Positions 41,621 to 49,553 of a stretch of DNA of 64,000 nucleotides are shown here, in pieces. The first letter of the stretch is position 1, and every line of letters starts with the position of its first letter. Source of the DNA: Synaphobranchus kaupii (taxonomy: Eukaryota; Chordata; Actinopteri; Anguilliformes; Synaphobranchidae); assembly GCA_029718625.1 (NCBI GenBank), contig CM056376.1, positions 122,661,080 through 122,725,079 of the forward strand. Direction: 5' to 3'. The notes beneath the pieces are model-generated. The model made no database searches. It had not been told where the DNA came from and saw nothing but the letters and a program-made list of their open reading frames with translations. The translations under genes and the position numbers were made by a program.

Positions 41621-42781
41621 GTGTGCTAATTGCAGCAAAACAAAGCTTGTCCGTCCTTGCGACGAAAGAGCACAGACACATTATCTCCCTTCCCTTTAGC
41701 TGGGTGAAACTTTGAGAGGTAAGAAAGACAGAGAAAATGAGCTGGTCTTTTCAGGCAGATGATTGTGAATCAATAGCAGTTTGTCTGTTGCTGTCTTTTC
41801 GAAAGCCAAGAGGAATGGAGCCTGGTGAGAAAGACATCTCTGACTGTGCATTAGTTAAGTCAGACCGCAATCAGACCGCATAACCTCTATGGCAGCTGGG
41901 GGGGGCAGGTTGGTATTATATTTATTGAAATGTCTTCCGAGGGAAGCATTGCATGTGATTGGTTGTCTCAGCCATCCAAGCAGCGAGAAGGTTATGGTTA
42001 GGGTTAGGGTAAGGTTTGCAATGCTTCCCTTGACGTGAGATATTGGGGAGGAGAAGCAAGGTGGTCTTCTACTGAAGTGCATGCATATTTTTCTCTACTC
42101 TACTCTCCCCTCTACAGGCTGATCGGTACTACACTACACATGGCACGGACTGGACGTGAGGTCAATCTTTCCCTCAAGATAACTGGTAGTGTCTGCAACC
42201 TTTTGTACCGGGCTTGCCCTTGGGAGAAATTAACTTCCCACTTCAAGGTGGTCCCATTAATTGAATCGATATATACTGCATACCATTTATTTAATGACTT
42301 ACTGGCTAGAATACAGCCATAGAGTAACTACATTCTAATGTATTATACAGTCCATAATGCACAGTTTACATACAGTACTACTGCATTGTACAATATCCAT
42401 AAGTGGGCCATTTAGGATGGTGGGTGTGTGACCTATCGTGGCCCTCTCCCTCCCTGTAGTCCATTAGCAGTAGTATAAAGTAATGCAGTGGTTGATCTGT
42501 AGGGCTTTCCAAGATCAATCCACTCCAGTTATCTGGATTAGCGAAGGCTTAATGGTAAAGTGGCAACCTCTTAAACATGTATATTACCAAGAAAAGCAAA
42601 CAGAACTGGGCCAGGTGGAGGTTGGCTCTGTTGCTAGGACGGCAAATTGTGCAAGCTTTTGAAATCTATCTCCTAGATTTTGGCCGGTGACCCGTTAAAC
42701 CCCACCTGCTTCAGAAATCTGCTACCTGGATTCTCTCCATTTAAAAAAAATTAAATAAAAAAAAACATTGCCCATATGACT
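41621..42781. other. Non-coding block
   Basis: No gene is supported. A short telomere-like GGTTAGGGTTAGGG lies near 41994-42008, too short to infer a telomere fusion. Confidence 0.55.
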
Positions 42782-43041
42782 AAGCCTGTAACGTTCCGTT
42801 CCCCTCCTGTCCTTTTCTGTGTTTTCCCTTTTTCCCTCCGTGTCATGTTGGATTCCCCTGTCCATGTTTTCCCCGTTGCTGCAGGCTGGGCGTTTCCCTT
42901 CTGTTTGTCTCTCGGTTTCCCACTTTGGTTTCCACCTATCTCTTTCCCCTCTCGTGGCATTCATTCCGCACCTGGTTTATTGTCAATCACTCTCAGTTAC
43001 ATTCCTCACGTGTTCGCCTTTGATTTCAATTTCACTCCCCT

Positions 43042-43048
43042 ACTTAAA
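43042..43048 (+). promoter_or_regulatory. TATA-like box of the 5' LTR
   Basis: ACTTAAA lies about 25-30 bp upstream of GCCAGTTCGTT (43072-43082), the sequence that must be at or near the 5' end of the transcript if self-priming operates. The same pair recurs in the 3' LTR (46315 and 46345). The minus-strand solo LTRs keep a TATA-like box at a similar distance. Confidence 0.6.
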
Positions 43049-43071
43049 CCCCCGTCTGGCTGCTAGTCGGC

Positions 43072-43082
43072 GCCAGTTCGTT
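43072..43082 (+). other. Predicted transcript 5' end / self-primer
   Basis: GCCAGTTCGTT is the exact reverse complement of AACGAACTGGC at 44071-44081, just after the LTR. In Tf1-type elements the first bases of the RNA fold back on the primer-binding site, are cleaved, and prime reverse transcription. The length (11 nt) and the position downstream of a TATA-like box both fit that mechanism. Confidence 0.75.
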
Positions 43083-43570
43083 AACTAACTTACGTTGTGT
43101 GTTTCCTGGTCTTCTGGTTATAGTCCTGTTACTGAATGCTTGGTTGCGGATTTAAACCCGTCAGCTTTCAGTTTCCCTACCCTCCAGTCTGGTTGCTATT
43201 TAGCCCTAACATTTGCTGCATGCTTTGTTTCTAACCTGTCTCCCTCTAATTACCAGCTGTTCCTGCCTCTACCAGTCTGTAGCTGTTAGTCTGCGTGTGT
43301 GTGTGTTACGGTGCCTCCAACTCCAGCTCGCATTGCGTCCGCAGTTGGGTGTCTGCCTCGCTATCCTGCAGTGGTTCCTGTCCGGCCGAGGCGAATCCCA
43401 TTGCCGCGGTTACGGTCCCAGGTTCCTCAGCAAACCAGCTACCCCAACCGGCCCCAGCTGAGCTCCGCCACACAGCTCTACCCAGCCGGGCTCTGCCGGT
43501 ACCCTACCTCAGTATCCAGCCCAGTACCTGTTGGTCCAGTTCCGGCTCGGAACTCACCTCCTGTCCAAAG

Positions 43571-43788
43571 TCCGGTTCCGGCTTGGAACAACCCCGTTGT
43601 TCCTGCAATCCAGTTCCAGTTGGACCTCCCGGTCCAGTTCCAGTCCAGTTCCGGTGCTACGTGCACCTCCAGTTTAAGGTCCAGTTCCGGCTTGGAACAA
43701 CCCCGTTGTTCCTGCCATCCAGTTCCAGTTGGACCTCCCGGTCCAGTTCCAGTCCAGTTCCGGTGTTAAGTGCACCTCCAGGTTAAAG
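43571..43788 (+). repeat. Two 109-bp tandem units in 5' LTR
   Basis: Units start at 43571 and 43680 with an exact 109-bp period; a third, partial and diverged, starts at 43789. Each unit is itself rich in GGTCCAGTTCC-like submotifs. Confidence 0.95.
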
Positions 43789-43971
43789 TCCAGTTCCGGT
43801 TTGGAACAAGCCTGCCGTTCCAGTGATCCAGTTCCTGAGTGGACCTTCCGGTCCAGTACAGTCCAGTTCCGGCTTGGAACTCGCTTCCTGTGTTAAAGTC
43901 CAGCTCCGGCTTGGAGCAGTTCATGTTGGACTTCCTGATTCCTGTGTTAATACTGTGTTACCTTTATGTAC

Positions 43972-44003
43972 AGCTTTGGGACTACCCCAAAGCTTATAAT
44001 AAA
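43972..44003 (+). terminator. Poly(A) hairpin and signal, 5' LTR
   Basis: AGCTTTGGG and CCCAAAGCT form a perfect 9-bp stem around the 5-nt loop ACTAC (43972-43994). AATAAA begins four bases later. In the 3' LTR the same module would define the end of R and polyadenylation. Confidence 0.7.
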
Positions 44004-44070
44004 CTCCCTTTCTGTTAATCTGCCTCCTGGTCGTTGCACTTGGGTTCAGCCCGTATTTGGTTCGTGACAG

Positions 44071-44081
44071 AACGAACTGGC
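44071..44081 (+). other. Primer-binding site of self-priming type
   Basis: AACGAACTGGC starts two bases after the 5' LTR. It does not begin with TGG, as a tRNA-primed site would. Instead it is complementary over all 11 bases to the predicted 5' end of the element's own RNA (43072-43082). The pairing stops abruptly on both sides, which supports a selected, defined length. Confidence 0.78.
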
Positions 44082-44088
44082 CTAAAAT

Positions 44089-46047
44089 ATGGACCCAGCC
44101 GACCTAGAGCAGATTTGCCACGCCTTCTCCTGCCAAGCCGCGGTCAGTGACGAACATGGCCGCCGTTTGGACGATGTGTCGGAGGTGCTGAGGGGGCTTT
44201 CGGAGCAGGTCGCCCAGCTATCGCTCCTCCTACCTCTTCCTCGGATCCCTGTGGGTCCGACCCCCCCCACGCTCGAACAGCCTCCCGAGGTTTCGGCTCC
44301 TTCTTCGAGCCGGGAACCCAGAGTTCAACACCCCGAGTTATACCACGGAGGTTTGGGGAGGTGCCGTGAATTCCTTATGAAGTGCGACATCGTCTTCCGC
44401 ATGCAGCCCACCTCCTTCGCCTCCGACCCTTGCAAGATCGCTTTTGTGATGAGCAGCCTGGGAGGCAGTGCCCTGGAGTGGGCCACATCCGTGTGGGAGA
44501 GTCAATCTCCAGCCTGCTACAACTTCGCCATCTTCACCTCCGAGATGCGACGCGTCTTCGACCACCCAGTCTGTGGTCGAGACGCAACCCAGCGCCTTCT
44601 TCAGGTTCGGCAGGGCAGTCGCAGTGTGGCGGAGATGGCAATACAGTTCCGTACCCTCGCTGCTGAGGCGGGATGGAACGACACCGCACTTCAGGGGGCC
44701 TTTCGTCAGGCCCTTAGTGAAGAATTAAAGGACCAGCTAGCTACCCGAGAGGAGTCCGACTCTCTCGACAGCCTCATTAGCCTTGCCATTGCCTTGGATA
44801 ACCGTCTCAGAACCCGGGTCCGAGAGAGAGGGAGGAATCCTTCACGAGTTCCATCCGCCACGTTTCGCGATGGTCGTCAACCCTCCCCCGTCGAGGGGTT
44901 GAGGGTTCCATCCATTCCCTCCGAGGAGGAACCCATGCAGTTGGGTAAAATCACTGTGGACGCCGAGGAGCGTCAACGACGGTTCCAGACCAGATCCTGT
45001 TTTTATTGTGGCAAACCAGGCCACCAAATTGCTGCTTGTCCTGTTCGCCCAAGAAAGGGTGGCTCGCCAGTAAGACTGGGCGTTCTGACGAGTCCTATTA
45101 TCCCCAACCATGCAGCCCAGAACCGCATCGGATTCAAGGCCACTCTTCGTTGGAAGAGCAACACCGTGTCAACATATGCTCTTATCGACTCCGGGGCCGA
45201 TGCCAATTTCATCGACATATCGTTTGTTGAGAGGTTCGGGATTCCCACCGAACCCTTATCTACCCCTATTACGGCTCTCGCACTGGACGGTAGGAGTCTG
45301 GGGTTAGTCACCCACTCCACCGTTCCCCTCCAACTAGGTGTATCAGATAATCATCGGGAAACAATCCAACTTCTCCTGATCCACTCCAAGCAATCCCCCA
45401 TGGTTCTAGGTCAGACCTGGCTACGTCTCCATAACCCTCACATTGATTGGCGTTCCGGTCAAATCCTGGCTTGGAGCAGTCACTGTCTTGCCAACTGTCT
45501 CCGTTCTGCTCTACCCCCCTCGGGGGGCAATCTTAATGTTTCTACTCAATGTATACCTGATCTAACCAATGTCCCCTGTCAGTATCACGACCCGTCGCAG
45601 GTGTTTTGTGGATCATGTGCTGTGTCCAGCCCCCCCGTCCCGCCTCGTTCCAGCCCCCCCGTCCCGCCACGTTCCAGCCCCCCTGTCCCGCCACGTTCCA
45701 GCCCCCCCGTCCCGCCACATTCCAGCCCCCCCGTCCCGCCACGTTCCAGCCCCCCCGTCCCGCCACGTTCCAGCCCTCCCGTCCTGTCCCGCCACGTTCC
45801 AGCCCTCCCGTCCTGTCCCGCCACGTTCCAGCCCTCCCGTCCTGTCCCGCCACGTTCCTGCCCTCCCGTCCTGTCCCGCCACGTTCCAGCCCTCCCGTCC
45901 TGTCCCGCCACGTTCCAGCCGTCCTGTCCCGCCACGTTCCAGCCCTCCCGTCCTGTCTCACCACGTTCCAGCCCTGTCCTGTCTCGCCATGTTCCAGCTC
46001 TCCTCCACCTGTTATGTCCTGGGTGTACGCCAAGAGGCGTCCATTGA
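44089..46047 (+). CDS. Gag-protease polyprotein with proline-rich repeat tail, lacking pol
   Basis: The protein is 652 residues in one frame; its ATG lies seven bases after the self-priming site. Residues about 1-60 can form a helix with Leu-rich spacing. Residues about 80-245 match the Ty3/sushi Gag capsid (YHGGLGRCREFLMKC..., then an LGGSALEWA segment). A CCHC knuckle starts at residue 304 (CFYCGKPGHQIAACP). The retroviral-type aspartic protease has its active-site DSG at 367-369 (LIDSGADANFID). At 499-506 YHDPSQVF corresponds to the linker just before reverse transcriptase in related elements; there pol stops. Residues 514 to about 640 are Ser/Pro-rich repeats from a minisatellite. The stop codon touches the polypurine tract. 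The protein could assemble and self-cleave but cannot reverse transcribe. The capsid is of the lineage from which mammalian RTL/PEG10 genes arose. Confidence 0.93.
   Translation: MDPADLEQICHAFSCQAAVSDEHGRRLDDVSEVLRGLSEQVAQLSLLLPLPRIPVGPTPPTLEQPPEVSAPSSSREPRVQHPELYHGGLGRCREFLMKCDIVFRMQPTSFASDPCKIAFVMSSLGGSALEWATSVWESQSPACYNFAIFTSEMRRVFDHPVCGRDATQRLLQVRQGSRSVAEMAIQFRTLAAEAGWNDTALQGAFRQALSEELKDQLATREESDSLDSLISLAIALDNRLRTRVRERGRNPSRVPSATFRDGRQPSPVEGLRVPSIPSEEEPMQLGKITVDAEERQRRFQTRSCFYCGKPGHQIAACPVRPRKGGSPVRLGVLTSPIIPNHAAQNRIGFKATLRWKSNTVSTYALIDSGADANFIDISFVERFGIPTEPLSTPITALALDGRSLGLVTHSTVPLQLGVSDNHRETIQLLLIHSKQSPMVLGQTWLRLHNPHIDWRSGQILAWSSHCLANCLRSALPPSGGNLNVSTQCIPDLTNVPCQYHDPSQVFCGSCAVSSPPVPPRSSPPVPPRSSPPVPPRSSPPVPPHSSPPVPPRSSPPVPPRSSPPVLSRHVPALPSCPATFQPSRPVPPRSCPPVLSRHVPALPSCPATFQPSCPATFQPSRPVSPRSSPVLSRHVPALLHLLCPGCTPRGVH
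45628..45995 (+). repeat. Minisatellite of mixed 24/29-bp units inside the gag-pro frame
   Basis: The array is 368 bp: six 24-bp units, then five 29-bp units, then units of 24, 29 and 26 bp (144+145+79 = 368). All share a core of AGCCC...CCCGCCACGTTCC. The 24-bp units keep frame and give SSPPVPPR repeats. The 29-bp units shift the frame by two bases each, so the translation cycles through three readings. It sits where pol should be. Confidence 0.95.
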
Positions 46048-46057
46048 GGGGGGGGGT
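46046..46057 (+). other. Polypurine tract
   Basis: GAGGGGGGGGG lies three bases before the TGTAAC start of the 3' LTR. This is the expected place and composition of the plus-strand primer. It overlaps the stop codon of gag-pro. Confidence 0.85.
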
Positions 46058-46059
46058 AC

Positions 46060-47451
46060 TGTAACGTTCCGTTCCCCTCCTGTCCTTTTCCGTGTTTTCC
46101 CTTTTTCCCTCCGTGTCATGTTGGATTCCCCTGTCCATGTTTTCCCCGTTGCTGCAGGCTGGGCATTTCCCTTCTGTTTGTCTCTCGGTTTCCCACTTTG
46201 GTTTCCACCTATCTCTTTCCCCTCTCGTGGCATTCATTCCGCACCTGGTTTATTGTCAATCACTCTCAGTTACATTCCTCACGTGTTCGCCTTTGATTTC
46301 AATTTCACTCCCCTACTTAAACCCCCGTCTGGCTGCTAGTCGGCGCCAGTTCGTTAACTAACTTACGTTGTGCGTTTCCTGGTCTTCTGGTTATAGTCCT
46401 GTTACTGAATGCTTGGTTGCGGATTTAAACCCGTCAGCTTTCAGTTTCCCTACCCTCCAGTCTGGTTGCTATTTAGCCCTAACATTTGCTGCATGCTTTG
46501 TTTCTAACCTGTCTCCCTCTAATTACCAGCTGTTCCTGCCTCTACCAGTCTGTAGCTGTTAGTCTGCGTGTGTGTGTGTTACGGTGCCTCCAACTCCAGC
46601 TCGCATTGCGTCCGCAGTTGGGTGTCTGCCTCGCTATCCTGCAGTGGTTCCTGTCCGGCCGAGGCGAATCACATTGCCGCGGTTACGGTCCCAGGTTCCT
46701 CAGCAAACCAGCTACCCCAACCGGCCCCAGCTGAGCTCCGCCACACAGCTCTACCCAGCCGGGCTCTGCCGGTACCCTACCTCAGTATCCAGCCCAGTAC
46801 CTGTTGGTCCAGTTCCGGCTCGGAACTCACCTCCTGTCCAAAGTCCGGTTCCGGCTTGGAACAACCCCGTTGTTCCTGCAATCCAGTTCCAGTTGGACCT
46901 CCCGGTCCAGTTCCAGTCCAGTTCCGGTGCTACGTGCACCTCCAGTTTAAGGTCCAGTTCCGGTTTGGAACAATCCCGTTGTTCCTGCTATCCAGTTCCA
47001 GTTGGACCTCCCGGTCCAGTTCCAGTCCAGTTCCGGTGTTAAGTGCACCTCCAGTCTAAAGTCCAGTTCCGGCTTGGAACAACCCCGTTGTTCCTGCCAT
47101 CCAGTTCCAGTTGGACCTCCCGGTCCAGTTCCAGTCCAGTTCCGGTGTTAAGTGCACCTCCAGGTTAAAGTGCAGTTCCGGTTTGGAACAAGCCTGCCGT
47201 TCCAGTGATCCAGTTCCTGAGTGGACCTTCCGGTCCAGTACAGTCCAGTTCCGGCTTGGAACTCGCTTCCTGTGTTAAAGTCCAGCTCCGGCTTGGAGCA
47301 GTTCGTGTTGGACTTCCTGATTCCTGTGTTAATACTGTGTTACCTTTATGTACAGCTTTGGGACTACCCCAAAGCTTATAATAAACTCCCTTTCTGTTAA
47401 TCTGCCTCCTGGTCGTTGCACTTGGGTTCAGCCCGTATTTGGTTTGTGACA
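46060..47451 (+). repeat. 3' LTR (1392 bp)
   Basis: It aligns with the 5' LTR throughout but is 109 bp longer, because it holds three full 109-bp units (starting at 46844, 46953 and 47062) plus the partial unit at 47171. The few substitutions include C/T near the right end (TTTGTGACA against TTCGTGACA). The poly(A) hairpin is at 47354-47376 and AATAAA at 47380-47385. Confidence 0.95.
46844..47170 (+). repeat. Three 109-bp tandem units in 3' LTR
   Basis: Starts at 46844, 46953 and 47062 give the same 109-bp period as in the 5' LTR, with one more copy. The array length is the main difference between the LTRs. Confidence 0.95.
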
Positions 47452-47456
47452 AAGCC

Positions 47457-48414
47457 AGCTCTTTAAACACACTGTCATGCAATAGGGTTTGTAGAAAGAG
47501 TTAGGTCAACATCAATGTGGTGTGTGCTTCTGTGGTCTCCCTTGTGCTTTCTTGTTGGTTTCTGAATGCGAAGGGCCTTGGTAACAATAGAAGCTGTGGG
47601 AGACAAAATAAATTAAGCCGTCTGCTTAAATAAACAGTCCCATTCCCAAGCTAAAGACAAAAATACAGGTAATAACCTCCTGTCGGTTTGTGTGGACTTC
47701 ACTGCAGCATGTCTGAAAAAGAAAGCATTGCATTAGCAGTGAGAAAAAGAGCATTAGTCCCATTAGACTAAAGAAATGACAAACGGACTCCAAGGAAAGT
47801 GTTAATTACACGGTTTTCAAAAAGCGGACTTTGAGCCAGAAATGTGAGCTGAAAGTAAGTGCTTGTTGAATCATCAAGCAAAACGCGGGCTCTGTGCTTT
47901 TGAAGGTAACATTTCGATTACTGGTTTTAGTATGCAGTTTAACATCCCTTTAGCTGTTAAATGCTCTTGTGCACAAGGGTGCTTTTCACTATTTACCAAT
48001 TAGCGGTCAGGTGAAAATGGAAATTGAACGACAGCAGATATTTCTTACTTGCGCAGGCAAGCTGATTGCATGCAGATTCAGGAATCCAACCTGGATACAT
48101 GTAATGTGTGTCATCCTCCACTTTATTGTCACTTCACTCTGCCAGTACAAGCGTTTGCTCCCGACAGTGGCAGTTATCAACCAATCAGCAATGACCAAGC
48201 CACGCAATGTAAGACGGAACAGGGTTGCATTGCCAGGCGTGCGAGAGTTTCAAGATGACTCATCAAGAGCTACTGAGGAACTACTAATCCTTCTAAAGGC
48301 ATTCAAATGATGATCTCAGCCCTAATGATAGTTTGCTCAAAAAGAATAAAACTCAACCACAGGGTATTGCACAGACCCCTGTGTCCACTGTCCTATTGAA
48401 CAGAATATCCTATG
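47457..48414. other. Non-coding block
   Basis: No gene or assignable repeat is seen. Short open frames near 47969-48310 lack any recognised domain. Confidence 0.5.
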
Positions 48415-48416
48415 TA

Positions 48417-48950
48417 CACTGCCTGGCCAAAAAAAAACTCTAATATTTAATTGGACTGCCTTTAGCTTTGATTACAGCGTGCATTTATTGTGGCGTTGTT
48501 TCGACGACCTTATGCAACGTCACAACATTTATTTCCATCCAGAGTTGCATTCATTTTTGGCCGAGATCTTGTATTGATGACGGGAGAGTCGAACCACTCC
48601 GTAAAGTCTTCTCCAGCACATCTCAAAAACCTTCAATGGGGTTAAGGTCAGGACTCTGGTGGCCAATTCATGTGTGAAAATTATTCCTCAATCCTCATGC
48701 TCCCTGAACCACTCTTTCACAATTTGAGCCCGATGAATCTTGGCATTGTCGTCCTGGAATATGCCCATTGATGGGATAACCTGGTCATTCAGTACATTAA
48801 GCTGACTTAATTTTATTGCTGCATAATGTTGCTGAGCCTAGACCTGACCAATGGAAGCAACCCCAGATCATAACACTGCCTCCAGAGGCTTGTACAGTGG
48901 GCTCTATGCATGACGGATGCAACGGCGACTTTTATTTTGGCCAGGCAGTG
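48417..48950 (-). mobile_element. Short non-autonomous Tc1/mariner-type element, copy B
   Basis: This 534-bp element has ends CACTGCCTGGCCAAAA and TTTTGGCCAGGCAGTG, flanked by TA at 48415-48416 and 48951-48952. It is the reverse-oriented sister of copy A (8958-9495) and aligns along its whole length, with the same missing N-terminal transposase region. One terminal repeat retains extra sequence (CTCTAATATTTAATTGGACT) that copy A has lost or changed. Confidence 0.93.
48440..48900 (-). pseudogene. Tc1-type transposase C-terminal remnant in copy B
   Basis: On the minus strand the same catalytic-half text as in copy A can be followed (a DDNAKI segment near 48740-48760 and an SPDLNPIE segment near 48635-48660), broken by stops and frame changes. 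It has no N-terminal DNA-binding domain. Confidence 0.75.
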
Positions 48951-48952
48951 TA

Positions 48953-49502
48953 GTACAGAATGTACACAATTTTTGCCCAAAACCCTATTGAATAGTTCAC
49001 ATACTTGAATGGAAGTTGTTTGATTTCAGCCAGTCAGAACACAACAGATGTACTGTATACCACGTTGCTTTACTTGGCTACATTTTTTTCATTTTCTGAG
49101 CAGATGTCTATAGCGATGATGTCTTGCACAACGTACCGTTTCACATTTGATCTAAACAGCATATCCGGATAAGAGGTTTGGCATTGGAAAGCACGCTAGC
49201 ACTCCTATATGTGTGTTCATGTGTGTAATGGTGCGGAATAAATATGGAGAATTAGTTTTAAGGCACAAAATGCTATGGCGGTTTGTCCATCTCCGGAAGC
49301 AGCATTAAGACATCATCAATCAGGGCAGACTGCTGCATCACTGCACAGAGTAATGATGGAGTTTATAATTACACTGCTGGAAAGAAAGAAAAAAAAAACC
49401 TCCCATAGAAACAGATGGTTCTTAATGTAGCAGCAAAGACCGGAGGGGCAGACACAATGCAGTGCATGAGGTTGCAGTCAACAAAACACATGCACACATG
49501 CA

Positions 49503-49553
<51 letters not shown>

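Larger units (their letters stand above)
42787..44069 (+). repeat. 5' LTR (1283 bp)
   Basis: TG...CA ends. U3 is short (about 285 bp to the predicted start site near 43072), while R is unusually long. R contains two full 109-bp units starting at 43571 and 43680 plus a partial third at 43789. An AATAAA lies at 43998-44003, directly after a hairpin. The frames over the 109-bp units that encode Pro/Val/Gln-rich peptides are not genes. Confidence 0.95.
42787..47451 (+). mobile_element. Complete non-autonomous Ty3/Gypsy (sushi/Tf1-like) retrotransposon
   Basis: The element is 4665 bp and flanked by a perfect 5-bp target duplication, AAGCC (42782-42786 and 47452-47456). Order: 5' LTR; 11-nt self-priming site; one frame for Gag plus protease; minisatellite; polypurine tract; 3' LTR. 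Both LTRs begin TGTAACGTTCC and end TGACA. By eye the LTRs differ at only about seven bases plus one 109-bp repeat unit, so insertion was recent. Reverse transcriptase, RNase H, integrase and any chromodomain are absent, so mobility would need a partner element. Confidence 0.95.

Noticed and set aside
41990..42012. Interstitial telomeric repeat
   Set aside because: Only two GGTTAGG-type units occur; this is expected by chance and gives no evidence of fusion.
43213..43786. Frames of 150-160 residues in the LTRs at 43.3-43.8 and 46.6-47.06 kb
   Set aside because: They lie in the R region over the 109-bp repeats, occur in two frames at once and are duplicated only because the LTR is duplicated.
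45542..46340. Long overlapping frames on both strands across the proline-rich repeat
   Set aside because: Only the plus-strand frame continuous with gag-protease is supported. The others exist because the 24/29-bp units lack stops in all frames.
42787..47451. Interpretation as an endogenous retrovirus with envelope
   Set aside because: No envelope, reverse transcriptase or integrase is present. The 5-bp duplication, self-priming site and Ty3/sushi-type Gag point to a retrotransposon.
48007..48310. Pair of overlapping frames around 48.0-48.3 kb considered as an exon
   Set aside because: Both strands are open with unrelated peptides and no matched splice sites. Nothing recognisable.
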